Shown one piece after another: positions 1 to 8,274 of a DNA stretch of 12,626 nucleotides. The position numbers and the translations under genes are program-made. How positions within the stretch are numbered: the first letter of the stretch is position 1; each line of letters begins with the position of its first letter. Below the pieces are notes generated by a model. That model saw only the letters and a list, made by a program, of their open reading frames with translations. It ran no database searches and had not been told where the DNA came from. The stretch comes from CAXMRP01 sp964196155 (lineage in GTDB: Bacteria; Pseudomonadota; Alphaproteobacteria; Rhizobiales; Afifellaceae): NCBI GenBank assembly GCA_964196155.1, contig CAXMRP010000141.1, positions 1 through 12,626 of the forward strand, in the 5' to 3' direction.

Positions 1-2695
1 TGCGCGGGCCGAGATTTCCGGTCATGCGGTGTCGATTGCGCGGGCGGCCAACTATTGCGGTGCTGGCACCGTGGAATTTCTGCAGGACGTCGATACGGGG
101 CAATTCTATTTCATCGAAGTCAATCCGCGGGTGCAGGTGGAACACACCGTTACCGAGGAAGTGACCGGAATCGATATCGTCAAGGCGCAGATCCATATTG
201 CCGAAGGGGCGGCGATCGGTACGCCGGCCTGTGGTGTTCCGGTGCAGGGCGATATCCGCCTCAACGGCAATGCGCTGCAATGCCGGATCACGACCGAAGA
301 TCCTGAACAGAATTTTATTCCCGACTATGGACGCATCACCGCCTATCGTGGCGCGACCGGGTTTGGCATCCGGCTGGATGGCGGCACAGCCTATTCAGGT
401 GCGGTGATCACCCGGTTTTACGATCCGCTTTTGGAAAAAGTCACAGCCTGGGCACCGACCCCCGATGAGGCGATCCGCCGGATGGACCGGGCGCTGCGGG
501 AGTTTCGAATTCGCGGCGTGGCGACAAATCTGACGTTTCTGGAAAATATTGTCGGGCACGAAGCGTTTAGCGCGTGCAGTTATACGACCCGGTTTATCGA
601 CAATACGCCGGCGCTGTTTGAAACCGTGCGGCGGCGCGACCGGGCCACCAAGCTGCTCACTTATATCGCCGATGTCACGGTCAACGGTCACCCTGAAACC
701 CGCGACCGGCCGCTGCCGCCGGCCGATGTTGCCGCGCCGGTGCCGCCAGTGTTCAACGGTGCGGGTATCGTGGATGGCACCAAACAGCGGTTTGACCGGG
801 ATGGACCAGAGAAATTCGCCAAATGGATGCGCAATGAAAACCGGGTTCTGATTACCGACACGACGATGCGTGACGGGCACCAGTCCTTGCTGGCAACGCG
901 TATGCGCACGTTCGATATTGCCGCTATTTCTGAAAGTTATGCGCGGGCGCTGCCGGACCTTCTGTCGCTGGAATGCTGGGGCGGGGCGACGTTCGATGTC
1001 GCCATGCGGTTCCTGACCGAAGATCCGTGGAGCCGGCTGGCCAAAGTGCGAGAGGGCGCGCCGAACATTCTTCTGCAAATGCTGCTGCGCGGCTCCAACG
1101 GTGTTGGCTATACCAACTATCCCGACAATGTGGTGCGGTTTTTCGTCAAACAGGCAGCGGCCGGCGGCATTGATCTGTTCCGGGTGTTCGATTGCCTCAA
1201 CTGGGTCGAGAATATGCGGGTCGCCATGGATGCGGTGCGCGAAGAGGGCAAATTGTGCGAAGCGGCGATTTGCTACACCGGCGACATCACCGATCCGGAC
1301 CGGGCCAAATATGATCTGGCCTATTATGTCGGGTTGGCTCGCGATCTGGAAAAGGCTGGCGCGCATATCATCGCGGTGAAAGACATGGCCGGGGTTTTGA
1401 AGCCCGGCGCATCGAAAGTGCTGTTCAAAGCGCTGCGCGATGCCACCGATCTACCTATCCATTTTCATACCCATGATACCTCAGGCATTGCGGCGGCCTC
1501 GGTTCTGGCCGCCGTGGATGCCGGTGTCGACGCGGTGGATGCGGCGATGGATTCGCTGTCCGGGCTGACTTCGCAGCCGTGTCTTGGTTCGATTGTCGAG
1601 GCGCTGGATGAGACGGACCGGCCGACCGGCCTTGATCCTGAGGCAATCCGGCGTATTGCGTTTTACTGGGAAGCGGTGCGGTTCCAGTACCGGGCGTTTG
1701 AGAGCGATTTGCGATCCGGTGCGTCGGAAGTTTATCTGCACGAAATGCCGGGCGGGCAGTTTACCAATTTGAAGGAACAGGCCCGCTCGCTTGGCCTTGA
1801 AAGCCGCTGGCACGAAGTGGCGCGCAGTTATCACGATGTCAATTTGATGTTCGGCGATATCGTCAAGGTTACACCGTCTTCAAAGGTTGTCGGCGACATG
1901 GCGCTGATGATGGTGAGCCAGGATCTGAGCGTTGAAGAAGTGATGGAGCCGGACCGGGATGTGGCGTTTCCGGACTCGGTAGTGAAGATGATGGGCGGCG
2001 AACTGGGGCAACCACCCGGCGGGTTTCCCGATGCCATCGTCGCCAAAGTCCTGAAGGGCGAGGCCCCGAAACTGGACCGGCCGGGCTCACTGATGGCGGA
2101 TGATGATCTGGAAGCGCGGCGGGTCGAGGCTGCCGCGGCGCTGGAGGATGATGCGGACGATTTCGCGCTTGCCAGCTATTTGATGTATCCGAAAGTGTTC
2201 AGCGAATTTTGTGGTGCACAGGCCAATTACGGCCCGACGGAAGTACTGCCGACGCCGGTTTATTTTTACGGTCTGCCGGCAGGCGAGGAAATTCTGGTCG
2301 ACCTGCAAAAGGGCGTGACGCTGGTTATCCGCTGTCAGGCGATTGGCGAGCCGGATGACGAAGGCCAGGTTCGGGTGTTCTTTGAACTCAACGGCCAACC
2401 CCGGAACGTCAAGGTACCCGACCGGGCGCACGGGGCTGCAGCGTCAGCCCAGCGGGCCAAGGCCGAAGACGGCAATGCGCTTCATGTCGGATCGCCAATG
2501 CCGGGAGTGATTTCGACTGTTGCGGTGAAGACCGGCCAAAGCGTTGCGGCCGGCGATATGTTGCTATCGATTGAGGCGATGAAGATGGAGACGGCACTGC
2601 ATGCCGACCGGGATGGTGAGATCACTGAGATTACCGTCAAGACCGGCGACAAGATCGACGCCAAGGATTTATTGGTGGTCTACGCCGAAGATTGA
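1..2695 (+). CDS. pyc: Pyruvate carboxylase, C-terminal 897 residues (5' end outside window)
   Basis: Biotin enzyme that carboxylates pyruvate to oxaloacetate in the cytoplasm (anaplerosis). The reading frame is open from base 2, so the gene enters from the left; a GTG at 29 is internal. Numbering from base 2, I see the end of the biotin carboxylase domain (EVNPRVQVEH near 39), the carboxyltransferase start (DTTMRDGHQS from 286), AVKDMAG near 458-464, HFHTHDTSG near 487, MPGGQFTNL near 582, VKVTPSSK near 622 and the biotinyl domain with EAMKMET, whose lysine is codon 2582-2584. Known R. etli enzyme residues D549, K718, H747, H749, T882 and K1119 fall here on D291, K460, H489, H491, T624 and K861, a constant offset of 258. 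About 258 N-terminal residues are therefore missing and there is no net insertion or deletion in this part. No frameshift is seen. It converges with the neighbouring operon and is probably unrelated to it. Confidence 0.97.
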   Translation, partial: ARAEISGHAVSIARAANYCGAGTVEFLQDVDTGQFYFIEVNPRVQVEHTVTEEVTGIDIVKAQIHIAEGAAIGTPACGVPVQGDIRLNGNALQCRITTEDPEQNFIPDYGRITAYRGATGFGIRLDGGTAYSGAVITRFYDPLLEKVTAWAPTPDEAIRRMDRALREFRIRGVATNLTFLENIVGHEAFSACSYTTRFIDNTPALFETVRRRDRATKLLTYIADVTVNGHPETRDRPLPPADVAAPVPPVFNGAGIVDGTKQRFDRDGPEKFAKWMRNENRVLITDTTMRDGHQSLLATRMRTFDIAAISESYARALPDLLSLECWGGATFDVAMRFLTEDPWSRLAKVREGAPNILLQMLLRGSNGVGYTNYPDNVVRFFVKQAAAGGIDLFRVFDCLNWVENMRVAMDAVREEGKLCEAAICYTGDITDPDRAKYDLAYYVGLARDLEKAGAHIIAVKDMAGVLKPGASKVLFKALRDATDLPIHFHTHDTSGIAAASVLAAVDAGVDAVDAAMDSLSGLTSQPCLGSIVEALDETDRPTGLDPEAIRRIAFYWEAVRFQYRAFESDLRSGASEVYLHEMPGGQFTNLKEQARSLGLESRWHEVARSYHDVNLMFGDIVKVTPSSKVVGDMALMMVSQDLSVEEVMEPDRDVAFPDSVVKMMGGELGQPPGGFPDAIVAKVLKGEAPKLDRPGSLMADDDLEARRVEAAAALEDDADDFALASYLMYPKVFSEFCGAQANYGPTEVLPTPVYFYGLPAGEEILVDLQKGVTLVIRCQAIGEPDDEGQVRVFFELNGQPRNVKVPDRAHGAAASAQRAKAEDGNALHVGSPMPGVISTVAVKTGQSVAAGDMLLSIEAMKMETALHADRDGEITEITVKTGDKIDAKDLLVVYAED

Positions 2696-2732
2696 ACGGT
2701 AGCCGGTCTGGAGCGGATATCGCGGAAATAAA

Positions 2733-2758
2733 AACGGGCGGCTGAACGGCCGCCCGTT
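2733..2758. terminator. Bidirectional Rho-independent terminator between convergent genes
   Basis: A 10-bp perfect stem (2733-2742 with 2749-2758, plus a possible T-G pair) closes a six-base loop. On the minus strand the stem is followed by TTTTTATTT, a good U-tract, so it should end the transporter operon whose last stop codon is at 2784. On the plus strand the tail is only moderately T-rich (TTATTCATTGTT), so it probably also serves the pyruvate carboxylase transcript, perhaps less efficiently. It is the only strong hairpin in the 88-base gap. Confidence 0.85.
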
Positions 2759-2783
2759 ATTCATTGTTCGGTGGTGCTTTTGC

Positions 2784-3791
2784 TTATTTCGCCATCATCG
2801 ACTTGTCGATAACCGCGTGAGTCCACGCACCAACCGGCGCGGCCATGATCACCGGGTCGGAACCGCCAGCCAGCAGCGTTGCGACCGTGCGGTCATAGTC
2901 GGCAGGATCAAGTTTGCCGTCCGAACCTTCGGTCAGCTTGTTGATTTCGCCCATCATGCGGCGCTGATGTTTTTCGGTCTGGGCGCCGGTGGCATCGTTT
3001 TCCAGAACGATGTCGGCGGCGTCATCCGGATTGGCTCGAGCCCAGTCCCAACCGGCCATGGAGGCGCGGACAAAGCGGGCCATCACGTCGACAAAGGCCG
3101 GATCGGACAGGCGATCTTCCAGAACATAAAGGCCATCTTCCATGGTGGAGACGCCTTGATCGGCATACTTGAAGACGATCAGTTCGTCTTCGGGAATGCC
3201 GGCATCGATGACCTGCCAATATTCATTGTAGGTCATGGTGGAGATGCAATCGGCCTGCTTTTGCAGGATCGGATCGACGTTGAAGCCCTGTTTCAGCACC
3301 GTCACGCCGCCATCGCCGCCATCGGTGGACAGGCCCAGCTGGCTCATCCACGACAGGAACGGATATTCGTTGCCGAAGAACCAGACGCCAAGCGTCTTGC
3401 CCGGAAAGTCGGTTTTTGGATTAGCGATACCGGTTTCCTTGCGGCAGGTCAGCATCATGCCAGAGCGCTTGAACGGCTGGGCGATGTTGACCAGCGCCAC
3501 GCCCTTTTCGCGGGCCGCCAGCGCTGCCGGCATCCACTCGATGATGACATCGGCGCCACCACCGGCGATCACCTGCGGCGGCGCAATGTCCGGGCCGCCC
3601 GGATTGATGGTCACATCGAGATCTTCTGCTTCATAAAGCCCCTTGTCCTTGGCGACAAAATAGCCGGCAAACTGGGCCTGCGTGACCCACTTCAATTGCA
3701 AGGTTACCTTGTCAGCGGCACTTGCCGTGCCGGCCAGGAGCCCAGCGGCAAAGGCCGATGCCAGGCTAAGTTTCAGTAGTGCGTTTTTCAT
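2784..3791 (-). CDS. ABC transporter substrate-binding protein, NMT1/THI5 (ThiY-like) family
   Basis: Periplasmic receptor of the ABC importer encoded just upstream in the same operon. The 335-residue product starts with a typical signal peptide (basic MKNALLK, hydrophobic core, cleavage after TASA near residue 25). The mature part opens with LQLKWVTQAQFAGYFVAKDKG, the hallmark of NMT1/THI5-like binding proteins that include receptors for thiamine-pyrimidine precursors, and it carries MTYNEYW near residue 205. The ATG at 3789-3791 is supported by GGGAG at 3799-3803 with a 7-base spacer. It is the last gene of the operon, 73 bases after the second permease, with its own ribosome site and a terminator behind it; such placement often allows separate adjustment of binding-protein levels. 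Linkage to dihydropyrimidinase and RutR suggests a pyrimidine, dihydropyrimidine or hydantoin ligand, but this is inference; thiamine precursor (HMP) remains an alternative. Confidence 0.92.
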   Translation of the reverse strand: MKNALLKLSLASAFAAGLLAGTASAADKVTLQLKWVTQAQFAGYFVAKDKGLYEAEDLDVTINPGGPDIAPPQVIAGGGADVIIEWMPAALAAREKGVALVNIAQPFKRSGMMLTCRKETGIANPKTDFPGKTLGVWFFGNEYPFLSWMSQLGLSTDGGDGGVTVLKQGFNVDPILQKQADCISTMTYNEYWQVIDAGIPEDELIVFKYADQGVSTMEDGLYVLEDRLSDPAFVDVMARFVRASMAGWDWARANPDDAADIVLENDATGAQTEKHQRRMMGEINKLTEGSDGKLDPADYDRTVATLLAGGSDPVIMAAPVGAWTHAVIDKSMMAK

Positions 3792-3803
3792 TCTATTTCT
3801 CCC

Positions 3804-3839
3804 GTTATTGATCCTGTTCTTGATCTCGTTGCTGATCCC
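3804..3839. repeat. Three imperfect 12-bp tandem repeats in the leader of the binding-protein gene
   Basis: Three head-to-tail 12-base units (GTTATTGATCCT, GTTCTTGATCTC, GTTGCTGATCCC on the plus strand) share the core GTTnnTGATC; any two copies agree at 9 of 12 positions. They fill half of the 73-base gap between the permease stop and the binding-protein start and end directly against its ribosome-binding site. In the mRNA (minus strand) the units read roughly nnGAUCAnnAAC. Function unknown: possibilities are an RNA-binding or small-RNA target in the leader, a DNA-binding array, or simple slippage. Confidence 0.6.
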
Positions 3840-3864
3840 ATTCTGGGCCGATAGTTTGTCTGAT

Positions 3865-5001
3865 TCACCGGGCCCGATAAGAAGAATGCCAGAAAGTGAA
3901 GGCCCGTTCGGTCAAGCTCACCAATCCATAAAATGCCGATCCCGCCAATGCGGCGACAGCAATCTCTGCCCACACCATGTCGATATTCATGCGGCCGACC
4001 TCGGTGGAAATCCGGAAGCCCATGCCAACGATGGGGGTGCCAAAGAACTCCGCCACGATCGCACCGATCAGCGCAAGCGTTGAATTTATCTTCAAGGCAT
4101 TGAAAACAAAAGGCAAGGCGGCGGGCAGGCGCAATTTTATCAGGTTTTGCCACCAGGATGCAGCGTAGGTGTGCATCATGTCGCGTTCCATGCGGCCGGC
4201 AGCGGCAAGGCCGGTAACCGTGTTCACCAGCATCGGAAAGAACGTCATGATGACCACGACGGCGGCCTTGGATGGCCAGTCGAAACCGAACCACATGACC
4301 ATGATCGGGGCGACGCCGATGATCGGCAATGCGCTGGCCATGTTGCCGACCGGCAGCAGGCCGCGTCGCAGAAACGGCACACGGTCGGCGAGCAGTGCGA
4401 CCAGAAATCCGCTGCCGCAGCCGAGCACATAGCCGGCCAGCACGGCTTTCAGGAAGGTTTGGCGGAAATCGGCAGCGAGGATGGGCAGCGATCCGGCAAA
4501 GCGGGCACCGATGTCACTGGGTGGCGGCAAGAGTACTTTTGGCACGCCGTAACCGCGCACCAGTAATTCCCACAGGATAAGTAGCCAGGCACCGAAAAGG
4601 ACCGGGATCAGTATGTTGAGAAGGCGGCCGGCAGCGCGGCTTTCGAACCGCAGTGCGGACAGGTTTTCCACGGAAAACCAGGCACTTAGCCATAGTGCCA
4701 GGACCAGGAACCCGAAGCCGGACGCGGCCCATCCTGCTATTGCCGGCAGGGCGGATAGCATCAGCAAAGCGGCGGCGTGGGCGCCAAGGAATGCGACGGT
4801 GGTTGCCCATTTTGGAAGGAACAGCGCGACGCCGGATACGATTAGCAAAAGCAGTGTTGTTACAGGTAGATAGAACCCGATCGGCGTCAATTCCGTCCCA
4901 TCCGGGGGCGTGGCAATCCACGGCAAAATTAGTGCGATAATCGCCGCGATTGCGATCAGTATCGGCAAAACCGGCCGCCGGTGCCGATCATTTCCGGTCA
5001 T
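3865..5001 (-). CDS. ABC transporter permease with extra N-terminal membrane region
   Basis: Inner-membrane channel subunit of the importer (SsuC/TauC/ThiX-type, BPD_transp_1 family). The conserved permease domain runs from about residue 155 (LLPPPSDIGARF) to the end, with the ATPase-contacting EAA loop near residues 275-297 (AASWWQNLIKLRLPAALP). At 378 residues it is over 100 longer than usual for the family (about 250-270). The excess is at the N-terminus: hydrophobic segments near residues 11-30, 41-62, 66-90 and 95-111 precede the usual first helix near 128-148. The ATG (4999-5001) overlaps the TGA of the other permease as ATGA, so the two are translationally coupled and likely form a heterodimeric channel. 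The extension is in the same open frame and compositionally normal, so I see no sign that it is an artefact. Confidence 0.9.
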   Translation of the reverse strand: MTGNDRHRRPVLPILIAIAAIIALILPWIATPPDGTELTPIGFYLPVTTLLLLIVSGVALFLPKWATTVAFLGAHAAALLMLSALPAIAGWAASGFGFLVLALWLSAWFSVENLSALRFESRAAGRLLNILIPVLFGAWLLILWELLVRGYGVPKVLLPPPSDIGARFAGSLPILAADFRQTFLKAVLAGYVLGCGSGFLVALLADRVPFLRRGLLPVGNMASALPIIGVAPIMVMWFGFDWPSKAAVVVIMTFFPMLVNTVTGLAAAGRMERDMMHTYAASWWQNLIKLRLPAALPFVFNALKINSTLALIGAIVAEFFGTPIVGMGFRISTEVGRMNIDMVWAEIAVAALAGSAFYGLVSLTERAFTFWHSSYRAR

Positions 5002-5888
5002 TGCGCCGGTGCTCCCATACGGGCGGTGACGATCTTGCCAATCACTCCGATCAAAGCCACCAGAATTGCCGCCAGAAATGCCGCGGCGATCAGCGCCGAC
5101 CAGATGAGGATCGTCTGACCATAATAACTGCCGTTGAGCATCCGCGCGCCCAGGCCGGCGATGGCGCCGGTGGGCAATTCACCGACAATGGCGCCGACCA
5201 GCGAGATGGCAACCGCGACCTTCATGGAGGCGAATAAAAATGGCAACGAAGACGGCCAGCGCAGCTTCCAATATGTCTGCGCGGGGCTGGCTGACCAGGT
5301 GCGCATCAGGTCCAGATGCATGACATCGGGCGAGCGCAGGCCCTTGACCATGCCGACCGCGACCGGGAAGAAAGACAAGTAAGTGGAGATGATTGCCTTG
5401 GGCACCAGGCCCTTCACGCCGATGGCGGCCAACACGACGATGATCATCGGCGCGACGGCCAGGATGGGAATCGTCTGCGAAGTAATAATCCACGGCATCA
5501 GGCTCTTGTCGAGGGTGCGGGAATGGACAATGCCAACGGCGATGGCGATGCCGAGCACGGTACCCATCAAAAATCCCAACAGAGTCGAGGACAGAGTCAC
5601 CCACGAATGAAAGACAAGAGAGCGCTTGGATGTGATGTTCTTTTGCGCCGTGGTCTTCCAGATTTCCACTGCCACCTGGTGGGGCGCGGGCAGCACCGGG
5701 CGTTCCTGGCGCATGGTCTCGGTGATCAGTTGGGCGGTGGTATATTGCGTGTCGGCGCGCTTGAATATGTCGCGCTGGAACGGGGCGTTCATGAACACCG
5801 CGCCGACATACCAGATGGCAATGATCGCGGCGATGACGGTCAGTACCGGGCCGGTGTTGCCGGCGAAAAAGCGGTTGATCGCGGTCAT
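4998..5888 (-). CDS. ABC transporter permease
   Basis: Second inner-membrane subunit of the same importer. The 296-residue product has a first hydrophobic helix near residues 13-33, a polar stretch of about 30 residues, then LPAPHQVAVEIW near 66, the usual entry to a BPD_transp_1 domain, and further membrane helices. The EAA loop lies near 195-215 (TWSASPAQTYWKLRWPSSLP). I chose the ATG at 5886-5888, which overlaps the ATPase stop as TGATG; a GTG directly before it (5889-5891) would add one residue. A weak AAGG lies just upstream, so translation may depend on coupling to the ATPase gene. Its C-terminus overlaps the start of the longer permease. The two permeases differ clearly in sequence and length, which suggests a heterodimer rather than a duplicated homodimer subunit. 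Confidence 0.93.
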   Translation of the reverse strand: MTAINRFFAGNTGPVLTVIAAIIAIWYVGAVFMNAPFQRDIFKRADTQYTTAQLITETMRQERPVLPAPHQVAVEIWKTTAQKNITSKRSLVFHSWVTLSSTLLGFLMGTVLGIAIAVGIVHSRTLDKSLMPWIITSQTIPILAVAPMIIVVLAAIGVKGLVPKAIISTYLSFFPVAVGMVKGLRSPDVMHLDLMRTWSASPAQTYWKLRWPSSLPFLFASMKVAVAISLVGAIVGELPTGAIAGLGARMLNGSYYGQTILIWSALIAAAFLAAILVALIGVIGKIVTARMGAPAQ

Positions 5889-6712
5889 CACCTTAGGTCC
5901 GACCCCTCATCCTGGTCCTCATAGGAATGGCCGGCGCGCAGGCCGTCACGGACCCGGTGGGCGAGTTTCAGGAATTCCGGCGTCTCGCGAATGTCCAGCG
6001 TGCGATCTGACGGCAGATTGCAATCGATCACGTCATGGATACGGCCGGGGCGCGGCGACATGACGATAATGCGGGTCGACAAAAACACCGCCTCGGGGAT
6101 CGAGTGGGTGACAAAGACGATAGTCTTTTTAGTTCGGGCCCACAGCTTCAGGAGTTGCTCGTTGAGATGATCGCGGACGATTTCATCGAGTGCGCCGAAC
6201 GGTTCGTCCATCAATAACAGGTCCGGATCGAAGGCCAGCGCCCGGGCGATCGAGGCGCGTTGCTGCATGCCGCCGGACAATTGCCAGGGGTATTTCTTTT
6301 CAAAACCGGTCAGATCGACCAGATCCAAAGTGCGGGCAACGCGCTCGGCTCTATCTTTTGCCGAGTAGCTCATGACCTCCAGCGGCAGGGAAACGTTTTT
6401 GGCGATGGTGCGCCAGGGAAACAACGCCGCGGCCTGAAACACATAGCCATAGGCGCGGGCCATGCGGGCGTCATGGGCGGAGACACCGTTGACGGTCAGT
6501 GCGCCTTTGGTCGGCTGTTCGAGATCGGCGATGACGCGCAACAAGGTGGTCTTGCCGCAGCCGGAGGGGCCAATCAGCGAAACGAATTCGCCGGGTTGGA
6601 TCGCCAGATCGATATCGGCCAGCGCGTGGACCGGACCATCATTGGTCTGGAAGGTCAGCGACAGGTCAGATGCCGTGATGACAGGGGAAGAAACGGCTGC
6701 GGCTTCGGTCAT
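5888..6712 (-). CDS. ABC transporter ATP-binding protein (SsuB/TauB/ThiZ-like)
   Basis: Cytoplasmic ATPase that powers the importer. Counting from the chosen ATG (274 residues): Walker A GPSGCGKTT at 48-56, Q-loop glutamine 93, signature LSGGMQQR at 145-152, Walker B LLLMDEP at 165-171 with catalytic glutamate 170, and switch histidine 203. All are intact. The ALFPWRTIAKNV motif after the Q-loop and the FVTHSIPEAVFL ending are typical of the nitrate/sulfonate/taurine importer subfamily. The start is uncertain: ATG at 6710-6712 has GAAG five bases upstream and gives a normal N-terminus (MTEAAAVSS), whereas an upstream in-frame ATG at 6755-6757 (or TTG at 6758-6760) would add 15-16 residues without family resemblance. 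It lies 94 bases after dihydropyrimidinase; I saw no terminator or clear promoter in that gap. Confidence 0.95.
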   Translation of the reverse strand: MTEAAAVSSPVITASDLSLTFQTNDGPVHALADIDLAIQPGEFVSLIGPSGCGKTTLLRVIADLEQPTKGALTVNGVSAHDARMARAYGYVFQAAALFPWRTIAKNVSLPLEVMSYSAKDRAERVARTLDLVDLTGFEKKYPWQLSGGMQQRASIARALAFDPDLLLMDEPFGALDEIVRDHLNEQLLKLWARTKKTIVFVTHSIPEAVFLSTRIIVMSPRPGRIHDVIDCNLPSDRTLDIRETPEFLKLAHRVRDGLRAGHSYEDQDEGSDLR

Positions 6713-6806
6713 GGATGCTTCAATCTTTGCGCCATATCCGCCCCAGGCCTCCAACATCAATACCCGATCCGGCAGGCCTGTATCGGAACTGGATTAAATC
6801 GGTCAA

Positions 6807-8261
6807 CTACACCCCCGCCGGGATGCCGGTACGTTCGACCTTGCGCGGTGCGGTGAGTTCCTTCCACGCCGAAAGCGCCTGATTGGTCGGCGGGCTGGCC
6901 GGGCGCTCGACAAATTCACCGTCGCCGGTTTCGGCTTTGACCTCGCCATCCTCGTAAGCGATGCGGCCGCGCGACAGGGTGATGCGGGGCAGGCCGGTGA
7001 CCTCGATGCCTTCAAAGACATTATAGTCGATGGCGGATTTTTGCGTATCGGCGGCGATGGTCTTGGTCGCATCCGGGTCCCAGACCACCAGATCGGCATC
7101 GGCGCCGGGCAGGATGGCGCCCTTTCTGGGATAGACATTGAGAATGCGGGCAATGTTGGTGGAGGTGGCGGCGACGAATTCGTTCATGGTCAGCCGGCCG
7201 GTGCGTACGCCACGGGTCCACAGCACCGGCATGCGGTCTTCCAGACCACCGGTGCCGTTGGGAATTTTGGTGAAGTCACCAACGCCGGAGCGCTTTTGTT
7301 CGGTGGTGAAGGCGCAATGGTCGGTGGCGACGACCTGTAACGAGCCAGCCTGAAGCCCGGCCCACAGCGAATCCTGATGCAGCTTGTTGCGGAACGGCGG
7401 CGACATGACGCGGCGGGCGGCATAGTCCCAGTCGGGGTTTTGATATTCGCTTTCATCGAGCACCAGATGCTGGATCAGCGGCTCGCCGAACACCCGCATG
7501 CCCTTTTGCCGGGCGCGCCGGATGGCCTCATGGGCCTGCTCGCAGGAGACGTGGACGACATAAAGCGGCACGCCGGCCTGATCGGCGATCATAATAGCGC
7601 GGTTGGCGGCCTCGCCCTCTACTTCCACCGGGCGCGAATAAGCGTGGGCCTCGGGGCCGTTATTGCCTTCCGCCAGGAGTTTGGCCTGCTTGGCGGCGAC
7701 GACATCGCCGTTTTCGGCATGGACCAGCGGCATGGCGCCGATCTCGGCGCAGCGCTGGAACGAGGCGAACATCTCGTCATCGTCGACCATCAGCGCGCCC
7801 TTGTAGGCCATGAAATGCTTGAAGGTGTTGATGCCGCGCGCCACCACTTCCGGCATTTCGTTGAACACCTGTTCGCCCCACCAGGTGATCGCCATGTGGA
7901 AGGAATAGTCGGAACGCGCCTTGCCGGCTTTCTGGAACCATGTCTGCAGCGCGTCGATCAGCCCCTCGCCCGGCGCGGGCAGGCAGAAATCGACAGTCAT
8001 GGTGGTGCCGCCGGCGAGCGCCGCCGCCGTGCCGGTGTCGAAGTCGTCGGTGGAGTGAGTGCCCATGAAGGGCATTTCCATGTGGGTGTGCGGATCGATG
8101 CCGCCGGGCATGACATAGCAACCGGTGGCGTCGATGGTGTGATCGGCGTCGTGTGTGAGGTCGGGGCCGACAGCGACGATCTTGTCATGCTGGATGAAGA
8201 CATCGGCCTTGTAGGTGCGGTCATGGGTGACGACCGTGCCGCCTTTGATGAGTTTGGTCAT
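6807..8261 (-). CDS. hydA: Dihydropyrimidinase (D-hydantoinase family)
   Basis: Cyclic amidohydrolase that opens 5,6-dihydrouracil or dihydrothymine to N-carbamoyl-beta-alanine or its methyl homologue, the second step of reductive pyrimidine breakdown; many members also open hydantoins. The 484-residue length is typical. The binuclear metal site is complete: H58 and H60 (GGIDPHTHMEMP), lysine K148 expected to be carbamylated (FKHFMAYKGA), H181 (VHAENGD), H237 (VVHVSC) and D314 (ATDHC). Tyrosine 153 and serine 287 (MSPPFR) match substrate-contacting positions of the family. The ATG at 8259-8261 has GGAG at 8270-8273, spacer 7, lying across the 13-base gap after the upstream hydrolase gene. The RutR operator at the operon head argues for pyrimidines over hydantoins as the physiological substrate, but sequence alone cannot decide. 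Confidence 0.95.
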   Translation of the reverse strand: MTKLIKGGTVVTHDRTYKADVFIQHDKIVAVGPDLTHDADHTIDATGCYVMPGGIDPHTHMEMPFMGTHSTDDFDTGTAAALAGGTTMTVDFCLPAPGEGLIDALQTWFQKAGKARSDYSFHMAITWWGEQVFNEMPEVVARGINTFKHFMAYKGALMVDDDEMFASFQRCAEIGAMPLVHAENGDVVAAKQAKLLAEGNNGPEAHAYSRPVEVEGEAANRAIMIADQAGVPLYVVHVSCEQAHEAIRRARQKGMRVFGEPLIQHLVLDESEYQNPDWDYAARRVMSPPFRNKLHQDSLWAGLQAGSLQVVATDHCAFTTEQKRSGVGDFTKIPNGTGGLEDRMPVLWTRGVRTGRLTMNEFVAATSTNIARILNVYPRKGAILPGADADLVVWDPDATKTIAADTQKSAIDYNVFEGIEVTGLPRITLSRGRIAYEDGEVKAETGDGEFVERPASPPTNQALSAWKELTAPRKVERTGIPAGV

Positions 8262-8274
8262 GATGGTGCTCCGC

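Noticed and set aside
395..1366. A 323-codon open frame on the minus strand within pyruvate carboxylase
   Set aside because: Antisense to unmistakable pyruvate carboxylase sequence; no supporting motif.
3486..3493. TTGACCAG inside the binding-protein gene as a second RutR site
   Set aside because: Only a half-site, with no inverted partner at the right spacing, inside coding sequence.
2817..3779. A 320-codon open frame on the plus strand opposite the binding-protein gene
   Set aside because: Shadow of a gene with a clear signal peptide and family motif; no ribosome site or domain of its own.
3788..4294. A 168-codon minus-strand frame overlapping the long permease and the repeat-containing leader
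   Set aside because: It is an out-of-frame reading of the permease gene; the permease frame has the EAA loop and membrane segments, while this frame is arginine/histidine-rich without domains.
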